Shown: one piece after another, positions 34,527-43,921 of the stretch | Position numbering within the stretch: position 1 is the first letter of the stretch | Layout: every line of letters begins with the position of its first letter | Assembly: GCA_965228215.1 (NCBI GenBank) | Contig: OZ245800.1 | Span: forward strand, 1,674,001-1,738,000 | DNA from: Maricaulis sp965228215 | GTDB taxonomy: Bacteria > Pseudomonadota > Alphaproteobacteria > Caulobacterales > Maricaulaceae | DNA: 64,000 nt | Reading direction: 5' to 3' | Translations under genes and position numbers: made by a program | The notes under the pieces: model-generated | The model's input: only the letters and a program-made list of their open reading frames with translations | What the model was told of the DNA's origin: nothing | Database searches by the model: none

Positions 34527-35653
34527 GGCGTGACCGGTTCCAGGCGCAGGAGCTGGCCTTCCAGGTCATCGGTGAGCACGTAGAGATACCCGTCCGGACC
34601 AGTCTGGACGTCGCGCACGCGAATGCCGAGATCTTCCAGCAGGGGCTCTTCGGACAGGATACGGTCGCCATCGACCTCGTAGCGCACCAGCATGCTGCCG
34701 GCGAGCGCACCCACGAAAACATCACCCTGCCAGGCCGGGAATTGATCGCCGGAATAGAAGGCCATGCCGGACGGAGCGATCGACGGCACCCAATACCAGA
34801 TCGGCTCCTCGAAACCGTCGCCCGACGTGGCGTCGGACACCGGGGAACCATCATAATTGATGCCATAGGTCACGGCCGGCCAGCCGTAATTGAGACCGGG
34901 TTCGACGATATTGATCTCGTCGCCGCCGCGGGCGCCGTGTTCATGCGTCCAGACCGAGCCGGTCTCCGGATTGATGGCGATGCCCTGGATGTTCCGGTGA
35001 CCATAGCTGTAGATCTCCGGCATGGCGGTCCGGTCATCCACGAAGGGATTGTCGAACGGCACCGAGCCGTCATCATTCAGGCGGACAACCGTGCCGATAT
35101 GATTGGCCGTGTTCTGGGATTCGTCGCGATGACCGCCGCCATCACCGAGGGTCAGCATCAGGCTGTCATCGGCGAGGAAGGTCACGCGGCCGCCGAAATG
35201 GAAACCGCGGCGCTTCTCGAAATTCACCCGGAAGATGACTTCGGAATCGGTCAGCTCGCTGCCGTCGGCGCTCAGGCGTCCCCGGCCCAACGCCGTGTGA
35301 TTGGCCGCACTCGTTCCTTCGGAGAAGGCGAAATAGACATAGCGATTGTCCGCGAAATTCGGATGCAGGGCGAGACCCAGCAGACCGCCCTGGTTCTCGA
35401 CATGGATGTCGGGCAGGCCGGTGACCGCGGCCTCGCGCAGATTGCCGTCCTCGACATAACGCAGGCGTCCGGCCTTCTCGCTGATCAGCATGTCGCCATT
35501 GGGCAGGAAGGCCATGCCCCACGGGAATTCCAGCTGTTCGACCAGGGTGGCAACGCGGAAATCGGCCTGTTCCGTCTCGTGCACATCGCTCTGGGCGACA
35601 GCGCTGGCAGACAGGATGGCAATGAGGGCGGTGGCGGTGACCGTACGACGCAT
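34523..35653 (-). CDS. PQQ-dependent sugar dehydrogenase family protein
   Basis: A 376-residue exported protein with a signal peptide (cleavage near VAQ-SD, about 22) and a six-bladed beta-propeller of the soluble glucose dehydrogenase/YliI type. Recognisable segments are LEFPWGMAFLPNGDMLISEKAGRL, LLGLALHPNFADNRYVYFAFSE, and the catalytic-type HFGGRVTF and GHRNIQGIAINPETG. It is predicted to oxidise sugars using PQQ in the periplasm. No pqq synthesis genes are in the window. The gene is convergent with the VUT transporter, overlapping at the stops. Confidence 0.9.
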   Translation of the reverse strand: MRRTVTATALIAILSASAVAQSDVHETEQADFRVATLVEQLEFPWGMAFLPNGDMLISEKAGRLRYVEDGNLREAAVTGLPDIHVENQGGLLGLALHPNFADNRYVYFAFSEGTSAANHTALGRGRLSADGSELTDSEVIFRVNFEKRRGFHFGGRVTFLADDSLMLTLGDGGGHRDESQNTANHIGTVVRLNDDGSVPFDNPFVDDRTAMPEIYSYGHRNIQGIAINPETGSVWTHEHGARGGDEINIVEPGLNYGWPAVTYGINYDGSPVSDATSGDGFEEPIWYWVPSIAPSGMAFYSGDQFPAWQGDVFVGALAGSMLVRYEVDGDRILSEEPLLEDLGIRVRDVQTGPDGYLYVLTDDLEGQLLRLEPVTP

Positions 35654-35731
35654 GATGTTACTCCCCTTGGGTCTGGCGCTGAATATAGCGCCGACGGGGA
35701 GGTTGTGTAGCGTCTGGCTTCAGATCTCGCC

Positions 35732-36850
35732 TTAAAGTGAAATCGATCCGGTGAAGGTCGCCAGGCGCGGCGCGAATTCCGGCTCGAAGGCGCTGACCTG
35801 GGCCCAGCGGCGGCGCAGGCGGGCCGGGGCCTCGGCGAGACGTTCCGGCAGGATCCGGGCGACAGCCTCGGCGGTCTCCCAGGCCTGGATGCCGAACGCT
35901 GCCAGTCCAGGGCGCAGCATGCGGCCGGTCTCCAGCGGAATTTCGTAGCTGGCATAGTATTTCTTGTAATGCCCGCCGCCACGACCGAGATCGATGCGGC
36001 TGAGCCCGCGTGTATGAGCCTGTTCGAACAGACCGTGCAGCAGGAGCAGGCCGGGCGAGTATTTGGCCAGTTCCGGGTCATAGGCCGGGAACCAGGAATG
36101 ATAGACATCACCCGCGACCAGGCCGAATTCGACGGCGGCCAAGCGGTCGCCGAACCAGAGCGAGGCGGTCAGTCCGGAAAACTCCTCGCCCTCGCGCTCG
36201 TGCAGCCAGCCGAGGACCTGGTCGACCCAGTCGATACCGAACACGTTGAGCTTGCCGGTCTCGGTGTATTGCGTCTGCTTCCATTCGCTCAGCGCGGCGA
36301 AGGCCTTGCCGGTCGGATCGCCCAGCTCGACGCGGACCGGACCGAAATCACGCTCGCCCGCGCGCTGGCGGCGAGCGGATTTCTTGAAATGATCCTTGAA
36401 GGCGGATTTGCGCTCGGCGAAATACGCGTCCGCGCCGCCGGACAGGTCCGCGATGACCGAGCCCTCGCGTTCTCGGCGCCCCTCGCCGAACCCGCCGCGC
36501 GGGCAGTACCAATTGTCATAGACCAGGGCCGAGGCACCCGTTGCCTTGACGATACCGCCCGGCGTGAAGTGCGAGTAATCCCCGGCGATCACCCCCTGGT
36601 AGTCGCTCATCGGCGCCCCGATCGGGCGGGCCACACCGCCATGCGGCAGGTGGTGCGGGAAGAAACCGACCACGTCGGATCCGTCCTCGAAAATCGCGAC
36701 GCGGGCATCGGAGCGCGCAGCGGCAATCGTCTCGGCAAATTCGAAGCGGAAATAGGGGCTCAGCAAAGTCCCGTCCGGGCACGCCCAGGCGTTCCACTGT
36801 GCGGCCAGATCAGCGGGAATGTCCTTGATTGATACGACCTTCGTTCGCAT
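35732..36850 (-). CDS. CelD/BcsL-like acetyltransferase (GNAT, Acetyltransf_6)
   Basis: The 372-residue protein shows the FemAB/CelD type GNAT fold: an N-terminal domain with FFPHHLPHGGVARPIGAPMSDYQGVIAG (about 62-90) and a C-terminal GNAT domain with ASLWFGDRLAAVEFGLVAGDVYHSWFPAYDPELAKYSPGLLLLHGL-like segments (about 240-290). Relatives act in polysaccharide or cellulose synthesis by transferring acyl or aminoacyl groups. Two acidic/aromatic segments follow at the C-terminus. It precedes the sugar dehydrogenase on the same strand. Acceptor unknown. Confidence 0.82.
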   Translation of the reverse strand: MRTKVVSIKDIPADLAAQWNAWACPDGTLLSPYFRFEFAETIAAARSDARVAIFEDGSDVVGFFPHHLPHGGVARPIGAPMSDYQGVIAGDYSHFTPGGIVKATGASALVYDNWYCPRGGFGEGRREREGSVIADLSGGADAYFAERKSAFKDHFKKSARRQRAGERDFGPVRVELGDPTGKAFAALSEWKQTQYTETGKLNVFGIDWVDQVLGWLHEREGEEFSGLTASLWFGDRLAAVEFGLVAGDVYHSWFPAYDPELAKYSPGLLLLHGLFEQAHTRGLSRIDLGRGGGHYKKYYASYEIPLETGRMLRPGLAAFGIQAWETAEAVARILPERLAEAPARLRRRWAQVSAFEPEFAPRLATFTGSISL

Positions 36851-36901
36851 CGGCTTCTCCTTGGTCCCTCTACAGGGGAAAAAGCAAGATGCGGGCCGTC
36901 T

Positions 36902-37576
36902 TCAGGCGCGAACGGCCAGGAATATGATTGCGCCGTCTTCGCTGATGCCGTCAGCCGCGATGGCCTGGCGCAGACTGGCCTCTTCGCGCTGCAGTCCGGC
37001 ATCGCCCGCGCTCTTGTCCGCATAGTGGGCAAACCGCTCCTCCAGCTTGTCCTGAGGGATGGATTCCAGGCTCAGCAGATGTTCGAAACTGATCGAGAGA
37101 TTGCTGGCATCAGCGGGCAGGGCGGCGATGAAATCACCAGCGCTCATGATCGGGCGATGGACTTCGCCGGCCGCCCGATCGATTGCCTTCATCCAGTCAT
37201 CCATGCGGTGCGCATTGCGTTGCGATGGGATGCTGTCGTCGAACCACGCATCGAGGATGGCAACGCCTTGCCGAGCGACGCGGAAAGCCTCCGACAGATG
37301 CGCCCGGATATCCTCGAAATGATGAGCGGAAAACTCGCTGGCGACGATATCGACCGAATTGTCCTCGAAGGGCAGCGCGCTCGCCCGGCCCTGCTTGATC
37401 CAGGGGTTTGACATGCTGATCGCCTGGGTTCTGTCGAGGCCAACGGCCTGAATCTGCGCATCGCGCAATTCGTGCACCCACTCGCCGCGACCGCAACCAA
37501 CATCAAGCACCGATTTCGCCCCTGTCGCCAGGACGCGTTCGTGGAAGATATGTTTGTAGTCGGTGTGTCGTGTCAT
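36902..37576 (-). CDS. Class I SAM-dependent methyltransferase
   Basis: A 224-residue protein with the methyltransferase motif I VLDVGCGRGEW (about 23-33), an acidic residue at the end of strand 2 (GLDR), and motif post I ASALPFEDNSVDIVASEFSAHHF, a Methyltransf_11 pattern. The substrate is unknown. Its start overlaps the rmuC stop by ATGA (37573-37576), so it is coupled to that recombination-associated gene. Confidence 0.85.
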   Translation of the reverse strand: MTRHTDYKHIFHERVLATGAKSVLDVGCGRGEWVHELRDAQIQAVGLDRTQAISMSNPWIKQGRASALPFEDNSVDIVASEFSAHHFEDIRAHLSEAFRVARQGVAILDAWFDDSIPSQRNAHRMDDWMKAIDRAAGEVHRPIMSAGDFIAALPADASNLSISFEHLLSLESIPQDKLEERFAHYADKSAGDAGLQREEASLRQAIAADGISEDGAIIFLAVRA

Positions 37577-38688
37577 GCTTCGATCCGTGCGCCTGGAAGC
37601 GCTTCGGCCTCCTCGCCATCTTCCAGCTCGACCTCGGCGATTTTCTCGCCCTTGCGAACAATCTTGTCGGTCGAGGTCTGGATCAGCCGGATATCCTTCT
37701 CGGCCTGAGCGAAATGCCTGCCCAGAGCTTCAACCCGGTCATCGAGGCGGCGGACATCATCCATCATCTTGCCGACCTCCGCCTGGATGAGGTGCGCCTG
37801 TTTGTGCATTTCTGCATCGCGCAGCACCGCGCGTACCGTGTTCAGGATCGCCATCAGCGTGGTGGGCGAGACGATCAACACGCGTTTCTTGCGGCCCAGA
37901 TCGACCAGGTCAGGGAAATCCGCGTGGATGGTGGCGTAGACGGCCTCGGACGGCACGAACATCAGCGCGGTGTCCGATGTCTCGCCGGCGATGAGGTATT
38001 TCTCGGCGATGTCGGCGAGATGTTTCTTCACGTCGGCGGTGAAGGCGCGCTGGGCAGTCAGGCGCGAGGCCTCGTCCTCGGCCTCGGTCAGGGCGCGATA
38101 GGCTTCCAGCGGGAATTTCGCGTCCACCGCCACCGGTCCCGGCGGGTTGGGCAGGAGGATCAGCGCGTCCGGCCGTTTGCCGTTCGACAGCGTGGCCTGG
38201 AATTCATAGGCTGAGGGCGGGAGCAGGCTGGAGACCACATCCTTCAGCTGGACCTCGCCGAAAGCACCGCGGGCCTGTTTGTTGGACAGGATCTGTTTCA
38301 GCCCGGTCACTTCCCCCGACAATTCGGAGATATTCTTCTGCGCGCTGTCGATGATCGCGAGGCGTTCATAGAGATGGCGCAGTGCCTCGGTGGATTTCTC
38401 CTGGCTCTGATTGAGACTGTCACCCACCCGTTTCGACACGGCGTCCAGGCGCTCATCCATGGATTTGCGCAGGCCTTCCTGGCCGGACTGGCTGGACTGG
38501 GCCATCTGGTCGAGCCGGCCCTGCAATGCGGCCTGGGTCTGGCTCAGCTCGGCGAGGCGTTCCTTCAGCCCGTCATCGGTCTTCGGCTTGCGCAGGAGGA
38601 GGGCGGCAAGACCGGCACCACCCAGCGCCGCCACCAGGACGAGACCGCCGATCAGGGCCATGAAAACAGGGTCGAAACTCTCCGGCAC
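37573..38688 (-). CDS. rmuC: DNA recombination protein RmuC
   Basis: The 371-residue protein has an N-terminal membrane helix (about 8-32), a coiled coil (about 38-120), and the RmuC nuclease-like domain with GAFGEVQLKDVV (about 142-153), PVAVDAKFPLEAY and the family-typical SDTALMFVPSEAVYATI. RmuC limits DNA inversions and rearrangements in E. coli. The start is GTG 38688; an ATG nine codons downstream would remove the region before the membrane helix and has no ribosome-binding site nearby. It is divergent from def. Confidence 0.9.
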   Translation of the reverse strand: MPESFDPVFMALIGGLVLVAALGGAGLAALLLRKPKTDDGLKERLAELSQTQAALQGRLDQMAQSSQSGQEGLRKSMDERLDAVSKRVGDSLNQSQEKSTEALRHLYERLAIIDSAQKNISELSGEVTGLKQILSNKQARGAFGEVQLKDVVSSLLPPSAYEFQATLSNGKRPDALILLPNPPGPVAVDAKFPLEAYRALTEAEDEASRLTAQRAFTADVKKHLADIAEKYLIAGETSDTALMFVPSEAVYATIHADFPDLVDLGRKKRVLIVSPTTLMAILNTVRAVLRDAEMHKQAHLIQAEVGKMMDDVRRLDDRVEALGRHFAQAEKDIRLIQTSTDKIVRKGEKIAEVELEDGEEAEALPGARIEA

Positions 38689-38781
38689 CGGTAATGTTCC
38701 TTAAGTGTTCTGTACGGAAAATGACACTAACACCGATTCGCCGCGCTTGACGCAGAAGCTCTGGAAAACTAGCTGAACAGA

Positions 38782-39309
38782 ATGGCTATTCGCGAAGTAC
38801 TCACAGTCCCGGATCCGCGCCTGAAAGAGATCTCCAAACCCGTCGACGGGGTGGATGATGAATTGCGCGCCCTGATGGATGACATGGTCGAGACCATGTA
38901 TGACGCCGACGGTATCGGTCTGGCGGCGATCCAGGTCGGCGTGCCCAAGCGCGTGATCGTGATGGACCTTTCCGGACCCGATGAGCGCAGTGATGTGCGC
39001 TATTTCGTCAATCCGGTTCTCTCCGACCCGTCCGAAGATATGCGCCCCTATGAGGAAGGCTGCCTGTCCGTGCCGGGTTATTACGAGGAAATCGAGCGTC
39101 CGGACCGGATCAAGATCACCTATCTCGATTACGACGGGAAAGAGTGCGAGGAGATCGCGGAGGGCATGTTCGCCACCTGTATCCAGCACGAAATGGATCA
39201 CCTGGAGGGCGTTCTCTTCATCGACTATCTCTCGCGACTGAAGCGCCAGCGTGCGGTCCAGAAGGTGAAGAAGGTCGTCAAGGAAAAGTCCCGCGACGCC
39301 GCGGCCTGA
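38782..39309 (+). CDS. def: Peptide deformylase
   Basis: The 175-residue metalloenzyme removes N-formyl groups from new proteins. All three motifs are present: GIGLAAIQVG (44-53), EGCLSVPG with metal ligand C94, and QHEMDHL with H136, catalytic E137 and H140. It is divergent from rmuC. In many bacteria def is directly followed by fmt; here a lipoprotein gene and a Kazal-domain gene lie between them. Confidence 0.97.
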   Translation: MAIREVLTVPDPRLKEISKPVDGVDDELRALMDDMVETMYDADGIGLAAIQVGVPKRVIVMDLSGPDERSDVRYFVNPVLSDPSEDMRPYEEGCLSVPGYYEEIERPDRIKITYLDYDGKECEEIAEGMFATCIQHEMDHLEGVLFIDYLSRLKRQRAVQKVKKVVKEKSRDAAA

Positions 39310-39421
39310 CCGGTCTCCGCGACCCGTTCCCGATCCGGCCGGAATATGAAGATGCACCGTGTGCGCTTGACCGCGTGCGGGCCGGGCAGCATCGTGCGCG
39401 CCTCGCTTCCGGAGGCCTGAC

Positions 39422-40009
39422 ATGCGAATCCTGACCCTTGTTTCTGCCACCGCCCTTCTGGCCGGATGCAGCGGATCCTCGACACCGGACACGGATGGCG
39501 ATGCGCCGGAATTCTTCACGCGCCTCTCGGCCCTGTGCGGCCAGGCCTTTGAGGGCCGGGTCACGAGCGATGATCCGCGCGATGCCGACTGGGCGTCCGA
39601 GACCCTGGTCATGCATGTGCGCGAATGCTCCGAGGATGTGATCCGCATCCCGCTGCATGTCGGCGAGGACCGCTCGCGGACCTGGGTGATCAGCGTGCTC
39701 GATGACGGCCAGATGCGTCTCAAGCATGATCACCGCCACGAGGACGGCAGTGAAGACGCCATGACGCAATATGGCGGCGACAGTGTCGAGGCACCCAGCG
39801 CCACGCGCGTGGCCTTCCCGGCGGACCAGTTCTCCAAGGATCTTTTCGAGGAAGGCGGTATTCCCGACAGCATGGGCAATACCTGGTCGCTGACCCTGAC
39901 CGACAGCGTGTTCAAATACGCGCTGGACCGCACCAATCGCCATTTCGAGGCGACCTTCGATCTGAGCAATCCCGTCGACGCCCCGCCGGCGCCCTGGGGT
40001 TTTGAATAG
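39422..40009 (+). CDS. Lipoprotein of unknown function
   Basis: The 195-residue protein has a lipoprotein signal peptide with lipobox LLAGC (cysteine at 16) and then a Ser/Thr/Asp-rich linker. The mature part contains cysteines in LSALCGQAFEGRV and HVRECSEDV. It also contains EDRSRTWVISVLDDGQMRLKHDHRHEDGSED, a beta-rich region that resembles secreted proteins of unknown function in Caulobacterales. GGAGG precedes the start. It is tail to tail with the Kazal lipoprotein gene, 3 bases apart. Confidence 0.78.
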   Translation: MRILTLVSATALLAGCSGSSTPDTDGDAPEFFTRLSALCGQAFEGRVTSDDPRDADWASETLVMHVRECSEDVIRIPLHVGEDRSRTWVISVLDDGQMRLKHDHRHEDGSEDAMTQYGGDSVEAPSATRVAFPADQFSKDLFEEGGIPDSMGNTWSLTLTDSVFKYALDRTNRHFEATFDLSNPVDAPPAPWGFE

Positions 40010-40012
40010 GCG

Positions 40013-40369
40013 CTATCGCCGCCCCATATCCTCACACCGACCCTCTGCCGCCACGCTGACACCGGCCGACGCGGCGGTGCAGGCATTGGAATAGGTCTGG
40101 CCGTCACAGCCGCAGACCGGGCGGTATTCGCGGGTGCAGGCCTGGGGCGGGATCTGGCAGGTGCCGGTCTGGTCGGCGGCGCCGCACATGGCGCCGACCT
40201 CGTAGCGGCAATAGGCCGACGGGTTGAGACAGGCCTGGCCCATCATGCCGCCGCACATGCCACCGATCGGCGAGGCCTCGACCGGCGGGGGGAGGACCGG
40301 CGTGTCGTCGGCCGGGACCTGGCAGGCCGTCAGTCCGAGGGCGAGCAGTATCAGGATCAATCGCATCAT
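40013..40369 (-). CDS. Kazal-type domain lipoprotein
   Basis: A 118-residue protein with lipobox LTAC (lipidated cysteine near 16), a Pro-rich linker, one Cys-rich segment (about 38-70, six Cys) and a Kazal-type domain at about 77-111: CTREYRPVCGCDGQTYSNAC followed by AEGRC. Kazal domains inhibit serine proteases in animals and are scattered through bacteria. Here it would be anchored to the outer or inner membrane facing the periplasm or outside. Two ATGs are adjacent; the first was taken. No partner protease is adjacent. Confidence 0.85.
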   Translation of the reverse strand: MMRLILILLALGLTACQVPADDTPVLPPPVEASPIGGMCGGMMGQACLNPSAYCRYEVGAMCGAADQTGTCQIPPQACTREYRPVCGCDGQTYSNACTAASAGVSVAAEGRCEDMGRR

Positions 40370-40453
40370 GTCGGTCTCGCTTGGCGCATGTGGTGTGTCC
40401 GGGCTATCAGAGCGCTAACACGCTGAATGCCGGATGACTGGCCGGATCCTATC

Positions 40454-41386
40454 ATGACCTTACGCCTCGCCTTCATGGGCACGCCGGATTTCGCCGTGCG
40501 CTCCCTCGCTGAAATCGCCGCTGCCGGCCATGAGGTCGCCCGGGTCTATACCCAGCCGCCGCGCCGCCGCGGACGGGGCCAGTCCGAGCAGAAAACGCCG
40601 GTCCACCAGCTGGCCGAAGTGCTGGGCTTCCCGGTCTCCACGCCGCAATCCTTCCGCGACCCGGAGGTGCTGGAAGAGTTCGCCGCGCTCGATCTCGATG
40701 CCGCGATAGTTGTGGCCTATGGCCAGATCCTGCCGCAGGACGCGCTCGACGCGCCGCGCTATGGCTGTCTCAACCTGCACGCCTCGCTGCTGCCGCGCTG
40801 GCGCGGAGCGGCGCCCATCCAGCGCGCCATCATGGCCGGCGACGAGCAGACGGGTGTGCAGATCCAGCAGATGGAGGCGGGCCTCGATACCGGTCCCATC
40901 CTGTTGTCGGAAACCGTGCGCATCTCGCCGGAAGACACCGCTGCCAGCCTGCATGACCGGCTGATGGATACGGGCGCGCTGATGTGGCCGCGGCTTCTGT
41001 CAGCACTGGAGCGCGATTCGCTGGAAGCCGTGCCGCAATCGGAAGAGGGCGTGACCTATGCCAGGAAGATTTCCTCGGCCGAGGCACGCATCGACTGGAC
41101 GCGTCCGGCGGCAGAATTGGTCAATCATGTTCGGGGGTTATCACCCTTCCCCGGTGCCTGGTTCGAGCTAGACACCGGGAAAGGGCGTACACGGGTGAAG
41201 GTGTTACAAGCCCGGGTCGCGGGGGGTGAAGGTGCGCCCGGGACAGTTCTGGATGATAGCCTAAAAATCGCCTGTGGCGAGAATTCTCTTCATCTCACTC
41301 GCCTTCAGCGCGAGGGAAAAAGCGCGATGAATGCCGAGGATTTCCTGCGTGGCAACAATATCCCGGCCGGAATGGTGCTCGACTGA
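40454..41386 (+). CDS. fmt: Methionyl-tRNA formyltransferase
   Basis: The 310-residue enzyme formylates initiator Met-tRNA using 10-formyltetrahydrofolate. Visible motifs are FMGTPDFAV (7-15), LNLHASLLPRWRGAAPIQRAI (near 107-127) with the catalytic His and Arg-rich loop, and the C-terminal OB domain from about 205. ATG 40454 fits the family length; an ATG nine codons upstream lacks a ribosome-binding site. The truA start overlaps its stop by one base (TGATG), so fmt and truA are coupled. Confidence 0.96.
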   Translation: MTLRLAFMGTPDFAVRSLAEIAAAGHEVARVYTQPPRRRGRGQSEQKTPVHQLAEVLGFPVSTPQSFRDPEVLEEFAALDLDAAIVVAYGQILPQDALDAPRYGCLNLHASLLPRWRGAAPIQRAIMAGDEQTGVQIQQMEAGLDTGPILLSETVRISPEDTAASLHDRLMDTGALMWPRLLSALERDSLEAVPQSEEGVTYARKISSAEARIDWTRPAAELVNHVRGLSPFPGAWFELDTGKGRTRVKVLQARVAGGEGAPGTVLDDSLKIACGENSLHLTRLQREGKSAMNAEDFLRGNNIPAGMVLD

Positions 41387-42129
41387 TGCCGCGTTTCAAG
41401 CTCACCCTGGAGTATGATGGCCGCCCGTTTTCCGGCTGGCAGCGCCAGGACAATGCGCCCTCGGTGCAGGAATCACTCGAGCGCGCCGCGGCGAAACTCG
41501 ACGGGGCTCCGGTGACGGTTTTTGGCGCCGGACGGACCGACAGCGGGGTGCATGCGCTGGGGCAGGTAGCGCATATCGATCTCACCAAGGATCTCGCCGC
41601 CGACAAGGTGCGCGATGCGATCAATTTCCATCTCAAGCCGGACCCGGTCGCCATTATCGAGGCGGAACCGGTGGACGAGGACTTCCACGCCCGTTTCTCC
41701 GCAACCCAGCGCCATTATCTCTACCGGATGATCGATCGGCGGGCGCCGCTGACGCTCGATAAGGGCCAGGTCTGGCGCGTGCCGCGCACGCTCGACGCCG
41801 AGGCCATGCATCACGCTGCCCAGGCCCTGGTCGGCCAGCACGACTTCACGACATTCCGCGACGCGCAATGCCAGGCCGACAGCCCGGTGAAGACGATCGA
41901 TGCCATTGCCGTGGCGCGTTATGGCGAGGAGGTCCAGCTGACCTGTTCAGCCCGTTCCTTCCTGCATCGCCAGGTGCGCTCGATGGTCGGGTCGTTGGTC
42001 GAGGTCGGCGTAGGCAAATGGTCGGCGAAGGATTTCAAGGCCGCGCTCGACGCTGCCGACCGCAGCCGCTGTGGCCCGGTCGCCCCGCCCGACGGGCTCT
42101 ATCTCACTGCGGTGGATTACCCGGCTTAA
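41386..42129 (+). CDS. truA: tRNA pseudouridine synthase A
   Basis: The 247-residue enzyme makes pseudouridine at positions 38-40 of the tRNA anticodon stem. The catalytic aspartate is D52 in FGAGRTDSGVHALGQV. The C-terminal VRSMVGSLVEVG and PPDGLYL segments are typical. It starts one base before the fmt stop ends. It is convergent with the downstream membrane protein, overlapping by 4 bases. Confidence 0.96.
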   Translation: MPRFKLTLEYDGRPFSGWQRQDNAPSVQESLERAAAKLDGAPVTVFGAGRTDSGVHALGQVAHIDLTKDLAADKVRDAINFHLKPDPVAIIEAEPVDEDFHARFSATQRHYLYRMIDRRAPLTLDKGQVWRVPRTLDAEAMHHAAQALVGQHDFTTFRDAQCQADSPVKTIDAIAVARYGEEVQLTCSARSFLHRQVRSMVGSLVEVGVGKWSAKDFKAALDAADRSRCGPVAPPDGLYLTAVDYPA

Positions 42130-42704
42130 TCAGCGGTCGGGTCGGGTGTCTCGAAGGCGATCGTGATCACGCGGAAGGCCAGAGCCTGGACCAGCATCGG
42201 AACAGCGGCCGCGAAGGCGCTGGTGATCGTGGGCACGCCCAGGGTCAGATAGGCGGCGCGCCAGTGCACCAGGATGCGCAGATAGAAATACAGGAAGATC
42301 AGGAGCTCGAAGAGATCGCGTCCGCCCAGACCGGCCGTGTTGAGCGCCCAGATGATCGTGATCACGCCGTACAGGCCCAGCGAGGTCCAGTTGTGCACGA
42401 CCACCCAGGGCACGAAATTCTGCGGCACGCCCAGAAGACGCACCGTGAGGGCGGCGGCGACCGGGAAGATGATCCAGCCCGCTGCGAATTGCGTGAAATA
42501 CCGGCCCAGATCGATGGTCAGGCCCATCGACTGCGCCGCGGACAGGATGAAGAAGGCGGCAGGCAGGGCGGCGATCACCGCGAAAAAGGATCGCCACATG
42601 CCGGCCAGCGACATGTCGAAATGCGTCGCCCAGTCCGGCCGGAAGGTCATCGCCTTGCCGACGCCGTTGAGCGCGATCCAGGTTTCTGCGAGCGCGCGGA
42701 TCAT
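42126..42704 (-). CDS. Integral membrane protein of unknown function
   Basis: The 192-residue protein has about four to five hydrophobic helices and resembles small transporter-associated membrane proteins found next to dapE in alphaproteobacteria. Its start overlaps the dapE stop by ATGA, so it is translated with dapE. It is convergent with truA. I do not recognise a functional motif. Confidence 0.7.
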   Translation of the reverse strand: MIRALAETWIALNGVGKAMTFRPDWATHFDMSLAGMWRSFFAVIAALPAAFFILSAAQSMGLTIDLGRYFTQFAAGWIIFPVAAALTVRLLGVPQNFVPWVVVHNWTSLGLYGVITIIWALNTAGLGGRDLFELLIFLYFYLRILVHWRAAYLTLGVPTITSAFAAAVPMLVQALAFRVITIAFETPDPTAD

Positions 42705-43870
42705 GCAGGCGTCTTCCGGAAATAGCTGTCGAGAATGCGGGTATAGATACGGGTCAGACAGTCGATGTCAGACACCGGCACCCGCTCATTGACCTGGTGC
42801 ATGGTCGCGCCGACCAGGCCGAATTCCGCGACCGGGCCGTAATTGTGGATGAAACGCGCATCGCTCGTCCCGCCGCCCGTCGTCAGGGCCGGACGCTTGC
42901 CGGTCTCCGCCATGACGCAGTCCTGGAGGAGGGTGGTGAACTCGCCGGCCGGGGTCAGGAAGGCCTCGCCCGTCACGTGGATATCCACCTTGATCGAACC
43001 GTCGAAATCGAGATCGATCAGCGCGGCTTCATCGCGGATCCAGCGGCTCAACTCGTCTCCGGTATGGCGGATATTGAACCGGATATTGAAACGCGCCGAG
43101 GCCTCTGCCGGGATCACATTCGTGGTCGGATTGCCGACATCAACCGTCGTGATCTCCAGATTGGAGGGCTGGAAGGGCGGATGCCCGTCGTCGAGCACGC
43201 GGGATTTCAGCTTGGCCAGCAGCGCCATCAGCGGCGGGATCGGGTTTTCCGCCCGTTCCGGATAGGCAACATGGCCCTGGCGTCCGGTGACGGTCAGCGT
43301 GCAGTTCAGCGAACCACGCCGCCCCGACTTGATGGTCTCGCCCATGGCCGTCGGATTAGTCGGTTCGCCGACCAGGCAGTGGGTGAATGTCTCGCCCTCG
43401 GCCTCGAGCGCCTTCAGAACGGCCTTGGTTCCGTTGATGGCCGGGCCTTCCTCATCACCGGTGATCAGGAAGGCGATCGATCCGGAATCCTCACCCTCGC
43501 GGCTGTCGAGATGGCGCGCCACCGCTGCCACCATGGCGGCCAGCGCACCCTTCATGTCGGCCGCACCGCGACCCCACAACACGCCGTCTTCCTCGTCGGC
43601 GGCAAAGGGCGGTTTCTGCCACTCGGCCTCGGCACCCGGAGGCACGACATCGGTGTGGCCAGCGAACATGAAACACGGCTCGGCCGTACCGCGGCGGGCA
43701 TAGAGATTGTCCACCTCGCCGAACGGCAACCGCCGGCAGGAAAAACCGAGCGCCTCCAGGGCCGCCTGGAGCACGTCCAGCGCGCCCGCATCGGTCGGCG
43801 TGATCGAGGGTTTCTGGATCAGCGATTTGGCAAGCTCGACCGGATTGGCGAGGGGTGACAGCGTAACCAT
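42701..43870 (-). CDS. dapE: Succinyl-diaminopimelate desuccinylase
   Basis: The 389-residue M20-family zinc enzyme removes succinate from N-succinyl-L,L-diaminopimelate in lysine and peptidoglycan precursor synthesis. Metal and catalytic motifs are visible: MFAGHTDVVPPG, WGRGAADMKGALAAMV, ITGDEEGPA and the C-terminal TTGGGTSDARF. Either ATG 43870 or ATG 43882 could be the start; neither has a strong ribosome-binding site. It overlaps the downstream membrane protein by ATGA. Together with dapD, lysC and lysA it places four steps of the succinylase DAP pathway in this window. Confidence 0.94.
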   Translation of the reverse strand: MVTLSPLANPVELAKSLIQKPSITPTDAGALDVLQAALEALGFSCRRLPFGEVDNLYARRGTAEPCFMFAGHTDVVPPGAEAEWQKPPFAADEEDGVLWGRGAADMKGALAAMVAAVARHLDSREGEDSGSIAFLITGDEEGPAINGTKAVLKALEAEGETFTHCLVGEPTNPTAMGETIKSGRRGSLNCTLTVTGRQGHVAYPERAENPIPPLMALLAKLKSRVLDDGHPPFQPSNLEITTVDVGNPTTNVIPAEASARFNIRFNIRHTGDELSRWIRDEAALIDLDFDGSIKVDIHVTGEAFLTPAGEFTTLLQDCVMAETGKRPALTTGGGTSDARFIHNYGPVAEFGLVGATMHQVNERVPVSDIDCLTRIYTRILDSYFRKTPA

Positions 43871-43921
43871 ATGAGGCAACATAAACACTTTGTTCCCGCG
43901 GGCCAGAATGAGGATGCAGCC

